Assembly (NCBI GenBank): GCA_016873095.1
Contig: VGYC01000001.1
Span: 62,001-126,000 of the forward strand
From: Planctomycetota bacterium
Lineage (GTDB): Bacteria; Planctomycetota; Planctomycetia; Gemmatales; Gemmataceae
Reading direction: 5' to 3'
DNA length: 64,000 bases
In this document: positions 17,451-26,707 of the stretch, in pieces
Layout: each line of letters opens with the position of its first letter
Position numbering within the stretch: position 1 is the stretch's first letter
Program-made: the position numbers and the translations under genes
Notes under the pieces: model-generated
Seen by the model: only the letters and a program-made list of their open reading frames with translations
The model's database searches: none
Told to the model about the DNA's origin: nothing

Positions 17451-18449
17451 TCATGACACCGGCTGTTCGATGGCTGCGGTTTGCTCGCTCATCTGTCGAG
17501 CGGGCATGGCCATATGCTTGTCCACCTCGAAGTAGGTCCGGTGGATGGCATCGCCGATGTCGTGGATGCGATCGACGACGCTGGTCAGGCCCTCGTGCAG
17601 TCCGGCACGGATGAAGTCCTCGATCTGCACCAGGTAGAGCCAGCCGACCAGGTCTTGCAGCTGATGTTCCACGTCGTTGCCGGGTCGAGACAGTTGCCGG
17701 CCGGATATGGCGTGGGCTGCCTCCTGGCATTCGATCAGGCAGTGCCGGACCGAGCGCGGGAAGTGAGGATCGTAGATGAGGAAGTCCGGCACGGACGTCT
17801 CCGGTTCGGCCAGGGAGCGCTGCTTGTGATAGGGTTCGTAGGCGGAACAGCTATTAAGGATGGCCATCCAGTGGGCATTGTCCACCGGCGTGCCCAGGTG
17901 CTGCGGCGTGGGCAAGAGGATGTGATACTTGACGTCGAGAATACGGGCCGTAAGGCTGGCACGTTCCAGAAACTTGCCGAGCTGGATAAACTCCCACGGC
18001 TCGCCGTGCGACATCGTTCCGTCGGTGAGACCGTGAAAAAGCTGGTTGATTCGCTTGATCTGGTTGTAGAACTCTGCGCGATCGCGGTTGTAGAGGTTCT
18101 GCGCCGCAGGACTGGACAGCCAGAGGTGATAGTAATTGAGCCGTTCCCACATGTCGGCGCTGATGACCTCGCGCATGACGCGGGCGTTCTCGCGGGCTGA
18201 CGCCAGTGAGGAGACGATGCTGCTCGCGTTCTTCTCCTCCCAGGTCATGTAATGCTGCACGGCCTCGGCATCGTCGCCTGGCAAGTCGTGGATGCCGCTG
18301 ATGATGAGGAGTGGTTTCCATTGTTGCTCGGTCGGCACATCGAAATCCAGGAGCAGCGTCTGATTGACCTCGAGGATGCGGGCGGTGTTCTCGGCCCGTT
18401 CGAGGTAGCGGCTCATCCAGAAGCAATGCTCGGCAACGCGCGAGATCAT
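17451..18449 (-). CDS. Alpha-E domain protein (DUF403)
   Basis: A 332-residue, almost entirely helical protein starting [24 protein letters not shown] in shortened form ([20 protein letters not shown]), the hallmark of the alpha-E/DUF403 family. In many bacteria these proteins are encoded beside a circularly permuted ATP-grasp protein and a transglutaminase-like protein, in a predicted peptide-synthesis or modification system. Here the start overlaps the stop of the ATP-grasp gene by four bases (ATGA), so they are translationally coupled. No transglutaminase gene is seen nearby. The biochemical role is unproven. Confidence 0.9.
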   Translation of the reverse strand: MISRVAEHCFWMSRYLERAENTARILEVNQTLLLDFDVPTEQQWKPLLIISGIHDLPGDDAEAVQHYMTWEEKNASSIVSSLASARENARVMREVISADMWERLNYYHLWLSSPAAQNLYNRDRAEFYNQIKRINQLFHGLTDGTMSHGEPWEFIQLGKFLERASLTARILDVKYHILLPTPQHLGTPVDNAHWMAILNSCSAYEPYHKQRSLAEPETSVPDFLIYDPHFPRSVRHCLIECQEAAHAISGRQLSRPGNDVEHQLQDLVGWLYLVQIEDFIRAGLHEGLTSVVDRIHDIGDAIHRTYFEVDKHMAMPARQMSEQTAAIEQPVS

Positions 18450-19918
18450 CGGCCGTCCTCCATGACCCACGTGTCCTTGCTGCCGCCCCCCTGGCTGGAG
18501 TTGACGACCAGCGAGCCCTTGACCAGGGCCGTCCGCGTCAGGCCGCCGGGTGCGATCCAGATTGACTTGCCGCTGATAATGTACGGCCGCAGATCGACGT
18601 GCCGCGGCGCCGGACCGTCATCCGTCCAGGTCGGGCACGTTGACAGCGTCACGACCGGTTGCGCGATGTAGTTGCGCGGATTGGCCTGGATGCTTTCCCT
18701 GAAACTGGCGCGTTGCTCGGCAGTCGAGGCCGGGCCGACCAGCATGCCGTAGCCGCCCGATTCGTTGACGGCCTTCACAACGAGGTTTTCGAGATTCTCG
18801 ACGACGAAGCCGCGATCCGCGTCGCGGGCACAGATGTGCGTCGGTACATTGGCCAGGATGGGCTCCTCCGTGAGGTAGAAACGGATCATGTCCTCAACGA
18901 AAGGATAGATAGCCTTGTCGTCGGCGACACCGGTGCCGACCGCGTTGGCCAGCGTGACGTTGCCGGCACGGTAGGCGCGCATCAAGCCCGGGACACCGAG
19001 CAGGCTTTCCGATCGAAAAACTTCCGGATCGAGAAAATCATCGTCAATCCGTCGATAGATCACATCGACGCGCTGTGGCCCCTGCGTCGTCTTGAGAAAG
19101 ACCTGATCGTCGTGGACGAACAGGTCCTGCCCCAGCACCAGTTCGATACCCATCTTGCGGGCCAGAAAGGTATGTTCAAAGTAAGCGGAATTGTACGGCC
19201 CCGGCGACAGCAGCACCAGGCACGGCGAGTGGTCGGCCGAGGGCGGCGACACGGACAGCAGCGCCTCGCGCAGCCGCTGTGGATAATCCTCCACGCGTCT
19301 TACCCGACAGTGCCGGAAAAGCTCGGGGAAGACCTTCTTCATCACCGCGCGGTTTTCGAGGACGTAGCTGACGCCGGACGGTGTGCGGCCATTGTCTTCC
19401 AGGACCAGAAACTGCCCCCTGGCGTCGCGAACCAGGTCGGTGCCGACGATGTGGATGTACTGCTGGCCGGGCGGATCGAAGCCGGCCATCTCGGGACGAT
19501 ATCCCTTCGACTGCAACACCAGTTCCGCCGGGATGAGTCCCTCGCGCAGGATGCGCTGCTCGTGGTAGATGTCATGAATGAAGAGGTTGAGGGCGGTGAT
19601 ACGCTGCACGAGGCCCCGCTCCAGCACGGCCCACTCGCCGGCCGCGACAGGACGCGGAATCAAGTCAAATGGAAAAATCTTCTCGACGCCGCGGCGATCC
19701 GAGTAAACGGAGAAGGTGATGCCCTGGTTAAAGAAGGCCAGGTCAGCGGTGGCGCGGCGCTGGACGAACTCCTGCGTCCCCAGCCGGCCCAGACAGTCGG
19801 CCAGCACCTGGCAACTCGTGTGCGACCTGCCGGCAGCACGAAACATCTCGTCCCAGGCCGTTGCGTGCAGCCGATAGTCCACGAACAGAGGCGCGTCGGC
19901 CTTGGAGTCGGCGACCAT
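18446..19918 (-). CDS. Circularly permuted type 2 ATP-grasp protein (DUF404/DUF407)
   Basis: A predicted ATP-dependent carboxylate-amine ligase of about 490 residues. Visible family blocks are AWDEMF near the N-terminus, [69 protein letters not shown] and [11 protein letters not shown]. These match the circularly permuted ATP-grasp enzymes that pair with alpha-E proteins. ATG 19918 has AGGA nine bases upstream; ATG 19924 is two codons earlier, and the frame is open back to 20059. The downstream alpha-E gene overlaps its stop. The substrate is unknown; peptide or glutamyl ligation is inferred from the family. Confidence 0.9.
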   Translation of the reverse strand: MVADSKADAPLFVDYRLHATAWDEMFRAAGRSHTSCQVLADCLGRLGTQEFVQRRATADLAFFNQGITFSVYSDRRGVEKIFPFDLIPRPVAAGEWAVLERGLVQRITALNLFIHDIYHEQRILREGLIPAELVLQSKGYRPEMAGFDPPGQQYIHIVGTDLVRDARGQFLVLEDNGRTPSGVSYVLENRAVMKKVFPELFRHCRVRRVEDYPQRLREALLSVSPPSADHSPCLVLLSPGPYNSAYFEHTFLARKMGIELVLGQDLFVHDDQVFLKTTQGPQRVDVIYRRIDDDFLDPEVFRSESLLGVPGLMRAYRAGNVTLANAVGTGVADDKAIYPFVEDMIRFYLTEEPILANVPTHICARDADRGFVVENLENLVVKAVNESGGYGMLVGPASTAEQRASFRESIQANPRNYIAQPVVTLSTCPTWTDDGPAPRHVDLRPYIISGKSIWIAPGGLTRTALVKGSLVVNSSQGGGSKDTWVMEDGR

Positions 19919-20083
19919 GATCATCAGTCCTGGGAACGGCATCGGGAGAGGTCTATGAAAGATTATGCGGCGAGCCGGGGATCGTGCAAGAGCAGCTTTC
20001 GCAAGTCGTGGCTGACCCCGCCAACCAGCGCTTGCACGCGATACAATCATGGTGAACAATCATGTCGCCGAGAATCTAGAATT

Positions 20084-20371
20084 GGCGAGAGTCTGCGACT
20101 TCCAGCCGCCGCCGGCTCGCTGTCGCATTTCCGCGCCTGGGTCCATTCCGACGATTTCCCGGAGCGCGGGCGAATCTCCCTCATCAACAATGTCATTCAC
20201 ATCGACATGAACCCAGACGAACTCGAACACCATGACAAGGTGAGACATGCAATCGACCTGGGTATTGCCAGCGTCGCTCGCTTTGCTCGGTACTTCTCGC
20301 GGCGATGGTTTCGGATCACGGGCAAGCCGAACCGGATGAGGCGCTGGAGCTGCCGTCTCGACAGTCGCTAA
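20084..20371 (+). pseudogene. Remnant of an Uma2-type (DUF820) gene
   Basis: In this frame the stretch HFRAWVHSDDFPERGRISL followed by HIDMNPDELEHHDKV closely resembles the N-terminal part of Uma2/DUF820 proteins, a PD-(D/E)xK nuclease-like family abundant in planctomycetes and cyanobacteria. The frame has no suitable start codon, and similarity fades after about 50 residues. The remaining 45 residues up to the stop are arginine-rich and unlike the family. The catalytic core is missing, so this is a decayed fragment. It lies between the ATP-grasp gene and pstS. Confidence 0.6.
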
Positions 20372-20396
20372 GTCTCATCCAGAATTAAGGTTGCGA

Positions 20397-20429
20397 CTTC
20401 ATCATTTCTTCACCCAATCCTCACGCGGC
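20397..20429 (+). promoter_or_regulatory. Candidate Pho box upstream of pstS
   Basis: Three consecutive 11-base units, CTTCATCATTT, CTTCACCCAAT and CCTCACGCGGC, share the core yTTCAyc/CTCAC at helical-turn spacing. PhoB/PhoP sites are direct repeats with 11-base period in front of pst operons, so this is a reasonable candidate operator. It ends 57 bases before the pstS ATG. Confidence 0.45.
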
Positions 20430-20486
20430 GGTCCCGGCCGACCAGTAGATTCTCTCCTGAATCAACCATCCACAGGAGGCACTGCC

Positions 20487-21425
20487 ATGAGGCGCTTGTT
20501 GTTGATCGTGGGCATCGCAAGCCTTGCCGCGCTGGCGTGGTCGGGCATGGGCCTGGCCGGCGATTCTGCCTTGAAGGGGGAGATCAAGATCGACGGATCC
20601 AGCACGGTCTACCTCATTTCCGAGGCGGCGGCGACGCGTTTCCGCAAGCTGCATCCCAAGGTCAACATCACCGTCGGCATCGGCGGCACCGGCGGCGGCT
20701 TCAAGAAATTCTATAACGGCGAAACCGACATCTCCGACGCCTCGCGGCGCATCAAGCCCAACGAGGTCGATGAATGCAAGAAGATGGGGATCGAGTATGT
20801 CGAATTGCAAGTCGCCTGGGATGGCCTCGCCGTGGTCATCCACAAGGAAAACGACTGGGCCACCAAGATGACGGTCGAGCAACTCAAGAAGATCTGGCAT
20901 CCCGACACAGCGGCCAAGAAGTGGAGCGACGTGGATCCGAACTGGCCGGCAGAGGAAATCAAGCTTTACGGCCCCGGCCCGGACTCCGGCACGTTCGATT
21001 ACTTCACAGAGGTCATCAACGGCAAGGAACGGCTCAGCCGTCGAGACTTCGTCGCGGATGAGAACGACAACGCGCTGGTGCAGGGCGTGGCACGCAACAA
21101 GACGGCACTCGGCTACTTCGGCCTCGCGTATTTTGAGGCCAACAAGGACAAGCTGCAAGTCGTCGCGGTCAAGGGCAAGGGGCAGAAGGACTACGTCATC
21201 CCGACACAGAAGTCGGTCCTCGAGGGAGACTACACGCCCCTGGGCCGACCGCTGTTCATTTATGTCAAGAAAGCGTCGTTGGCACGTCCCGAGATCCGCG
21301 AGTTCGCTGATTACTACACACGGCGTTGCAAGGATCTTGCCGAGGCCGTCAAGTATGTGCCCCTGGACAACCGCCAGCAAATCCGTGAGCGCAAGAAGCT
21401 GACCACGGCGCTGAAAGGCATCTAG
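20487..21425 (+). CDS. pstS: Phosphate ABC transporter substrate-binding protein
   Basis: High-affinity periplasmic phosphate-binding protein of 312 residues. It has a signal peptide (MRRLLLIVGIASLAALAW, likely cleavage after GLAG). The mature N-terminus is IKIDGSSTVYLISEAAATRF, the first phosphate-binding loop. GIGGTGGGFKKFYNGETDI and DASRRIKPNE follow, then the GPGPDSGTFDYF segment that closes over phosphate. CAGGAGG at 20473-20479 fixes the ATG at 20487. pstC and pstA follow on the same strand. A candidate Pho box lies upstream. The sequence resembles the PstS subgroup found outside enterobacteria. Confidence 0.93.
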   Translation: MRRLLLIVGIASLAALAWSGMGLAGDSALKGEIKIDGSSTVYLISEAAATRFRKLHPKVNITVGIGGTGGGFKKFYNGETDISDASRRIKPNEVDECKKMGIEYVELQVAWDGLAVVIHKENDWATKMTVEQLKKIWHPDTAAKKWSDVDPNWPAEEIKLYGPGPDSGTFDYFTEVINGKERLSRRDFVADENDNALVQGVARNKTALGYFGLAYFEANKDKLQVVAVKGKGQKDYVIPTQKSVLEGDYTPLGRPLFIYVKKASLARPEIREFADYYTRRCKDLAEAVKYVPLDNRQQIRERKKLTTALKGI

Positions 21426-21432
21426 AAATCGC

Positions 21433-21533
21433 GTGCCATGCTACGGCTTTGCGTGAGCATGGCGAGTTCGGCTGCCCGGCATATATGAATCGGTGTGCGC
21501 CAGCATGCCCACGCAAAGCCGTGGGCATGGCAC
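21433..21533. repeat. Pair of inverted REP-like palindromes between pstS and pstC
   Basis: Arms 21433-21461 and 21504-21533 are near-perfect reverse complements of each other (one indel, one substitution). Each arm is itself a hairpin: in the right arm ATGCCCACG pairs with CGTGGGCAT around CAAAGC. The result is a REPIN-like double palindrome. It may partly terminate transcription or protect the pstS message from decay, so that more PstS is made than PstC and PstA (inference). Confidence 0.75.
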
Positions 21534-21557
21534 CACATAGCACCTGGGGTGAATACT

Positions 21558-22535
21558 TTGGCCAGCGCCGTACTTGAGGAGAATCCCCGCACCCCGTTGC
21601 CCATGCGCGGCACACGGCCGCTCCAGCGCGTCTGGGAAAAGCTCATCGAGTTCGCTCTGCTGTGCTGCGGGCTGCTGTCGGTGGTTGTGACCCTTTCCAT
21701 CGCGGTCGTGCTGATCGTCGGCTCGGCGCAGTTCTTCACGCTGCAAGACGGCGAGCCGATGGCGCTGGGCGACATCCTCGAGCGCGTCAGGTATTTCTTC
21801 ACCGGCAGCGAATGGACGGCGGGCTTCGCCAATCCGACCTACGGCATCCTGCCGTTGCTGGTCGGTTCGTTGATGATATCCGGCATCGCGGCGCTGGTGG
21901 CGCTGCCCATCGGTTTGGCGACGGCCATCTATCTGAGCGAGTACGCTCAGCCGCGCGTGCGCGGCATCGCCAAGCCGACCCTGGAACTTCTGGCCGGCAT
22001 TCCCACCGTGATTTACGGCTTCTTCGCCTTGACGACGGTCACGCCGTTTCTCGAGTACTTCATACCCGGCCTGAATTCCAGCAATCAGCTGAGCGGCGGC
22101 ATCATCGTGGGCATCATGATTATTCCAATGGTGGCATCGCTGAGCGAGGATGCCCTGCGGGCCGTGCCGCGTTCGCTGCGCGACGGGGCCATAGCCCTGG
22201 GCGCCAACAAGTTCGAGACATCGGTCAAGGTCGTGGTCCCCGCCGCGCTTTCCGGCGTGACGGCATCGTTCCTGCTCGCCATCTCCCGAGCCCTGGGAGA
22301 GACCATGGCGGTCAGCCTTGCTTGCGGCAACAAGGTGGAACTGATCTTCGATCCGCGCGACGGCGTGGCCACCATGACCAGCTTCATCGTCCGCATGGCC
22401 ACCGGCGACCAACCGCACGGCACCACCGATTTCAACAGCCTGTTCGCGGTCGGAGCTGTCCTGTTCTTCATGACCTTGGGCATGAACATCGTGGCCCAGC
22501 GCTTCATGAGACGTTACCGCCAGGTGTACCAATGA
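21558..22535 (+). CDS. pstC: Phosphate ABC transporter permease PstC
   Basis: Inner-membrane permease of about 325 residues. It has one helix near residues 30-53, then five helices in the MetI-like domain. The ATPase-contact loop is visible as EDALRAVPRSLRDGAIALGANKFET, matching the family EAA motif. PLLVGSLMISGIAALVALPIG and ELLAGIPTVIYGF are typical PstC blocks. The start is uncertain: TTG 21558 is chosen because GGGGTG precedes it; GTG 21549 and ATG 21603 are alternatives. The stop overlaps the pstA start by four bases (ATGA). Confidence 0.9.
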   Translation: MASAVLEENPRTPLPMRGTRPLQRVWEKLIEFALLCCGLLSVVVTLSIAVVLIVGSAQFFTLQDGEPMALGDILERVRYFFTGSEWTAGFANPTYGILPLLVGSLMISGIAALVALPIGLATAIYLSEYAQPRVRGIAKPTLELLAGIPTVIYGFFALTTVTPFLEYFIPGLNSSNQLSGGIIVGIMIIPMVASLSEDALRAVPRSLRDGAIALGANKFETSVKVVVPAALSGVTASFLLAISRALGETMAVSLACGNKVELIFDPRDGVATMTSFIVRMATGDQPHGTTDFNSLFAVGAVLFFMTLGMNIVAQRFMRRYRQVYQ

Positions 22536-24031
22536 CGAGCCGGGACGCGCCTTACCTGTTGCGGCAGCCTGCACCGGAGCCGGTGGGGCGACTGGCCTTG
22601 CGCTCGCTCGCCTGGTCCCTCGTCGTCAGCACATGTGTGGCCGGCGGCGTCGCGCTGATTTCCCTGCTGACCTCGCTCGATCAGTTTGACGTGCTCTGGT
22701 CCTTGCTGGTCGGAGCGCGCGCGGGGCTGCTCGCCCTGGCGCCGGCGTTCCTGGGTCGTCTCTTCTTTCTGTCGCGCAGCGTTGCGGACCGAGGCTTTGC
22801 CTGGATCGGCTTACTAGCAACTTTTTTCGGACTCGGCATCCTGCTGGTATTCTTCGCGCAGCTAGGATTCGAGGCCATCGCCTGGTTTCGCGTCAGCCCC
22901 GAATTGATCGAAGAGCACAATCGCATGCTGCGCGAAACCGGCAAGAATTACATCGAGCAAGAAAAGGCCGCTTTTTTCCAGCAAGAACTGCCGCGCGCCA
23001 TCGCCGACGAGGAAAGGAAGCTGAAGAAGCGCTTCGCGGACGACCCCGCCATCCTGGCCAGGAAGCTGGAAGAGGCGCGGCAAGAAATCCGTCAGGAATT
23101 TGAGGAAGCTCTGCCCGAACGCATGGAAACCTGGGCGAAAAACGCCCAGGAAAAGCAGATCGAGAAAGAAAAAGGCATCCGCACCGACACAAGCCCGGGC
23201 GCCCTCCTGGAAAACTTCCTGACGCAAGGCCCAGGCGACGTGGGCCAGGATGCGGGCATCTTCCCCGCGCTCCTGGGCAGCTTGTGGATGGCCATCATTA
23301 CCATCTGCCTGGCCGTGCCCATCGGCGTCGGCGCCGCGGTCTACCTTGAAGAGTACAAGCAGGGCGGCTGGCTGGGGCACATCATTCAGGTCAACATCAA
23401 CAATCTCGCGGGCGTGCCCTCCGTGGTTTATGGCATTCTGGGAGGCTTCGTCTTCGTCGAGATGATCTTCAAGCCGATGGAGCAAAACCAGGCAGCGGCA
23501 CTGGCCGAACTGGCGCTCAATCCGGCAGCGCTCACGTTCTGGGACCGCGTATTGTTATGGTTGCCCACGATCTCGGCACGCAATGTTTTGGGCGGCGGCA
23601 TGACGCTGGCCCTGCTCACCCTGCCGGTCATCATCGTCTCGGCCCAGGAAGCGATCCGCGCCGTGCCGCCGTCGATCCGTCAAGGCGCCTACGCGCTGGG
23701 CGCTACGCGCTGGCAAGTGATCTGGCACCAGGTGCTGCCGCTGGCCCGGCCCGGCATCATGACCGGCACGATCCTGGCCGTCGCCCGCGCCATCGGCGAG
23801 GCGGCTCCGCTGATTCTCTTCGGCGCCTTGCTCCTGGTGCAGCAAAACCCGTCGCTCTTCAGCCAGTTCACGGTCATGCCCATGCAGATCTTCGGCTGGG
23901 CCGATCGTCCTGGCAAGATCTGGCACCACAATGCCGGCATGGCCAGCATCCTGCTGCTCATCGTCCTGCTCGGCCTCAACGCCGTCGCCATCGTGCTGCG
24001 CAACCGGGCGCAGAGGAAGATGCGCTGGTAG
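22532..24031 (+). CDS. pstA: Phosphate ABC transporter permease PstA with long coiled-coil insertion
   Basis: At 499 residues this is about 200 longer than usual for PstA. The C-terminal MetI-like domain is normal: LLGSLWMAIITICLAVPIG, NINNLAGVPSVVYGILG, and the EAA loop EAIRAVPPSIRQGAYALGATR. N-terminal to it are three hydrophobic segments (near 25-48, 55-80 and 90-118), then residues 121-235, a highly charged helix rich in Glu, Lys and Arg that looks like a coiled coil. By position the insertion should be extracytoplasmic, but this is inference. pstB is not found after the gene; the next gene is on the opposite strand. Confidence 0.88.
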   Translation: MTSRDAPYLLRQPAPEPVGRLALRSLAWSLVVSTCVAGGVALISLLTSLDQFDVLWSLLVGARAGLLALAPAFLGRLFFLSRSVADRGFAWIGLLATFFGLGILLVFFAQLGFEAIAWFRVSPELIEEHNRMLRETGKNYIEQEKAAFFQQELPRAIADEERKLKKRFADDPAILARKLEEARQEIRQEFEEALPERMETWAKNAQEKQIEKEKGIRTDTSPGALLENFLTQGPGDVGQDAGIFPALLGSLWMAIITICLAVPIGVGAAVYLEEYKQGGWLGHIIQVNINNLAGVPSVVYGILGGFVFVEMIFKPMEQNQAAALAELALNPAALTFWDRVLLWLPTISARNVLGGGMTLALLTLPVIIVSAQEAIRAVPPSIRQGAYALGATRWQVIWHQVLPLARPGIMTGTILAVARAIGEAAPLILFGALLLVQQNPSLFSQFTVMPMQIFGWADRPGKIWHHNAGMASILLLIVLLGLNAVAIVLRNRAQRKMRW

Positions 24032-24100
24032 ATTGTTTACGTATCGCGTTCAAAACATCCCGTCGAGGAACACAATCGGCGAGCGCGGAACGCAAGCCGG

Positions 24101-26635
24101 TCAATGGGACATCAAGAAATCACGGCTGTTGAGCAGCGCCCACATCAGGTCCTGGGCGGCCTCCAGGCGGCGATCGCCTCTGCGGGGCGAACGGCTGTAG
24201 AGAAAGGCGCTCATCACGTCCTGGGCTGCGTACAGCCGGCCATAGCTGCCGATGAAGTCCAGGGCGACTTGCATTTCCTTGGCGGTGGGGTTGCGCGCCA
24301 GGGACCAGAGATAGAGCTCGGTCACGATCTGCGGATCGGTGCGCTTGTCGCGCAACAACAGTGCCGGCCGGGCGCTTGGGTTCTGCACACGGCCAAGGAT
24401 GCTCTTGCCGTTGATGAAATTCAGGGCTTGCAGCATGTTCGAGCTGTTGTCGCGCTCGCACTCGCAGGCATCCGCGCGCTGCGGCTTGCCAAAGAGCTGC
24501 AGAAACGGGCTATCGACGTTGGCATCTGGAAGCTGGGCGGCGCGGAAGCCGGCGGGGGCGCCGCCGATGTTCTCGGCCACGCCGGTCGCCTGGATCAGCG
24601 AATCGAGGAGTGCCTCGGCGGGGACGCGGCGCGGAATGGCGTGCGAGAAATTCTGCTCGTCGCGCCGGTTCGACGCCGTCGGCACGCTGCTGCGCTGGTA
24701 CGTCGCCGAGGTCGTGATTCGCCTTATCAGATGGCGCACATCGAAGCGCTGCTCGATGAAGTCCCTGGTGAGCGCGTCCAGAAGCGCGGGATTGATGGGT
24801 GGATTGGTGTTGCGAATGTCATCCACCGGATCGATGATGCCGCGATGGAAGAAGTAGCTCCAGATGCGATTGACCAGTCCACGGGCGAAGAACGGATTCT
24901 TCGTTGAGGTGAGCCAGCGTGCGTAGGCCTCACGGCGGTCGGCGCCCGCGGGCAGCTTTGGTTCCTCGCCGCCGAGAAAGCGCGGCGGTTGTGGTTGGCC
25001 CGTGCGCGGATGGACGGCGTTGCCCGCGGCCAGGTTCACCTGTACCAGCTTGCTGTTGGTGTTCGGGAATCGGCCATCCTGCCGGGTGCTCACCTGGCTG
25101 AAGAAGCTGGCGAGCCCGTAGTAGTCGGCTTGCGTCCAGTTCTCCATCGGGTGGGCGTGGCAGCGGGCGCAGAGCATGCGCACGCCGCAGAAGACCTGTG
25201 TCGTCCGCTCGACGGTGTCGCTGGCATCCTTGCTGATGGCGAAGAAGACGCTGGCAGGCTCATCGACGATGCCGCCCCGGGCTGTCAGCAGTCGGCGGGC
25301 AAACTCATCCAGCGGCATGTTCGACGAGACCGCGCCGCGCAGGAATTCGCGGAACAGGAAGACCGCCTGTGGGCTGGTCAGATTTCGCGAGTTCTGCAGC
25401 AGGTCGCCCCACTTCAACGACCAGTGATCGACATATTCAGACCTCTGAAAAAGGCCGTCGATGACTTTGGCACGCTTCTTATCGTCCTTGTCGGCCAGGA
25501 ACGACTTGATCTCGTCCGGCTTCGGTTGGACGCCGATGACATCGAGATAGACGCGTCGCAGAAACTCCTCGTCGCCGGCCAGCGGCGACGGCGTGATCTT
25601 CAGGCGATTGAGCTTGTCGACGACATGCTTATCGATGAAGTTGTCTGCCGGCACCGGCGTGGGCACGAACTTCGGATCGGGACTGAGCACGAGCACATCG
25701 CTGGCGGCGAAAGTGCGCTCGAAGCGGGCGACGATGGCCGTCTCGCCGGCGTCGGCGGCGGTCACCAGGCCGTCGTCGTCCACGTCGGCGAACTGCGTGT
25801 TGTTGGCGGTGAAGTTGCCCAGGCGCGTGACATCGCGGGTCGTGCCGTCGTTGTAGTCAGCAATGAGCTGAAGCTGGTATTTCTGGTTAGGCTGCAGGAC
25901 GAGCTTGTCCGGGATCAGGCGGACGCCGACGACGCGTGCCTTGTCCGCCAGGTCTTCCGGCGCGCCCTGGCGAATCCAGTTGACGAGAATCTCGTTCGAC
26001 AGGCTGTTGCGTGCAAAGCGCACGCCGCCTTCGTGCGGGGCATCGCCGCGCGGCTTGGCGATCAACGCGCTTGCTTCGGCCGTGGGCAAACTCAGGCGCC
26101 GGCCCAGCGCGTCGCGCGTGATGGCCAGGTAGTCGTCCTCCGGGTCCGAGCCGCGCAGCGACAGCTTGAAGCCATTCTTGCCAAGGGAGTAACCGTGGCA
26201 GGCTCCCATGTTGCAGCCAGCCCGCGACAGCACGGCCATTACTTCATGGCGGAAGCTGTACGGTGGCGTCTCCTTCGGCAGTTGCACCTTCACGGCGATC
26301 GTTTTTGTCTGCCCGGCGACGGCCACGGTCACCTGCGTTTGCCCGTTGCCGACAGGCCGCACCCAGCCAAGCGCATCCACGGCGGCGATCTTCGGATCGG
26401 CGCTGGTGAACCTGGCCTGGCCACGGAGATCGAGCGAGTAGCCGTCAGTGCTCGTGCCCATGACCTGCACGGAATGCGGCTGCCGTGGATGGCGCAAATC
26501 GAGCGACAGCGGATGGACGACGATGGACGTGGGCGTCGGTGGCTGCGCCTGCGATGTGAGAAATCTGCCGCCGACAAGCAGCGCGACGAAGAAGAAGGAA
26601 GCACAACAGGCGCGGCGATATCGATAAAGGATCAT
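24101..26635 (-). CDS. DUF1549/DUF1553 cytochrome-like surface protein with Ig-like domains
   Basis: An 844-residue exported protein of a family greatly expanded in planctomycetes. Order: signal/anchor segment (residues 10-30), a BIG2-like Ig domain (about 35-118), a region with CNMGACHGYSLG (C141, C146, H147; a CxxxxCH motif), a second Ig-like domain (about 235-320), DUF1549 (from FIDKHVVDKLNRL), a CARCHAHPMENW motif (CxxCH), and C-terminal DUF1553. The CxxCH could bind haem, but this is unproven. The C-terminus holds a short internal duplication (AAQDVMSAFLYSR and AAQDLMWALLNSR). It is the last gene of a minus-strand set with the PPC-domain and DUF1501 genes. Confidence 0.9.
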   Translation of the reverse strand: MILYRYRRACCASFFFVALLVGGRFLTSQAQPPTPTSIVVHPLSLDLRHPRQPHSVQVMGTSTDGYSLDLRGQARFTSADPKIAAVDALGWVRPVGNGQTQVTVAVAGQTKTIAVKVQLPKETPPYSFRHEVMAVLSRAGCNMGACHGYSLGKNGFKLSLRGSDPEDDYLAITRDALGRRLSLPTAEASALIAKPRGDAPHEGGVRFARNSLSNEILVNWIRQGAPEDLADKARVVGVRLIPDKLVLQPNQKYQLQLIADYNDGTTRDVTRLGNFTANNTQFADVDDDGLVTAADAGETAIVARFERTFAASDVLVLSPDPKFVPTPVPADNFIDKHVVDKLNRLKITPSPLAGDEEFLRRVYLDVIGVQPKPDEIKSFLADKDDKKRAKVIDGLFQRSEYVDHWSLKWGDLLQNSRNLTSPQAVFLFREFLRGAVSSNMPLDEFARRLLTARGGIVDEPASVFFAISKDASDTVERTTQVFCGVRMLCARCHAHPMENWTQADYYGLASFFSQVSTRQDGRFPNTNSKLVQVNLAAGNAVHPRTGQPQPPRFLGGEEPKLPAGADRREAYARWLTSTKNPFFARGLVNRIWSYFFHRGIIDPVDDIRNTNPPINPALLDALTRDFIEQRFDVRHLIRRITTSATYQRSSVPTASNRRDEQNFSHAIPRRVPAEALLDSLIQATGVAENIGGAPAGFRAAQLPDANVDSPFLQLFGKPQRADACECERDNSSNMLQALNFINGKSILGRVQNPSARPALLLRDKRTDPQIVTELYLWSLARNPTAKEMQVALDFIGSYGRLYAAQDVMSAFLYSRSPRRGDRRLEAAQDLMWALLNSRDFLMSH

Positions 26636-26707
26636 CGAGATTCTCCAAACACGGCGCGGGGTGAACGAGCCGCAAGCTGAATCAACCGCAAGCGTTAGCC
26701 ACCTTCG

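Noticed and set aside
18659-20083. Plus-strand open frame antisense to the ATP-grasp gene
   Set aside because: Shadow of the minus-strand gene; only its last ~290 bases (20084-20371) carry an Uma2-like fragment.
24989-26680. Plus-strand frame of 563 codons
   Set aside because: Antisense to the DUF1549/DUF1553 gene, with no recognisable motif.
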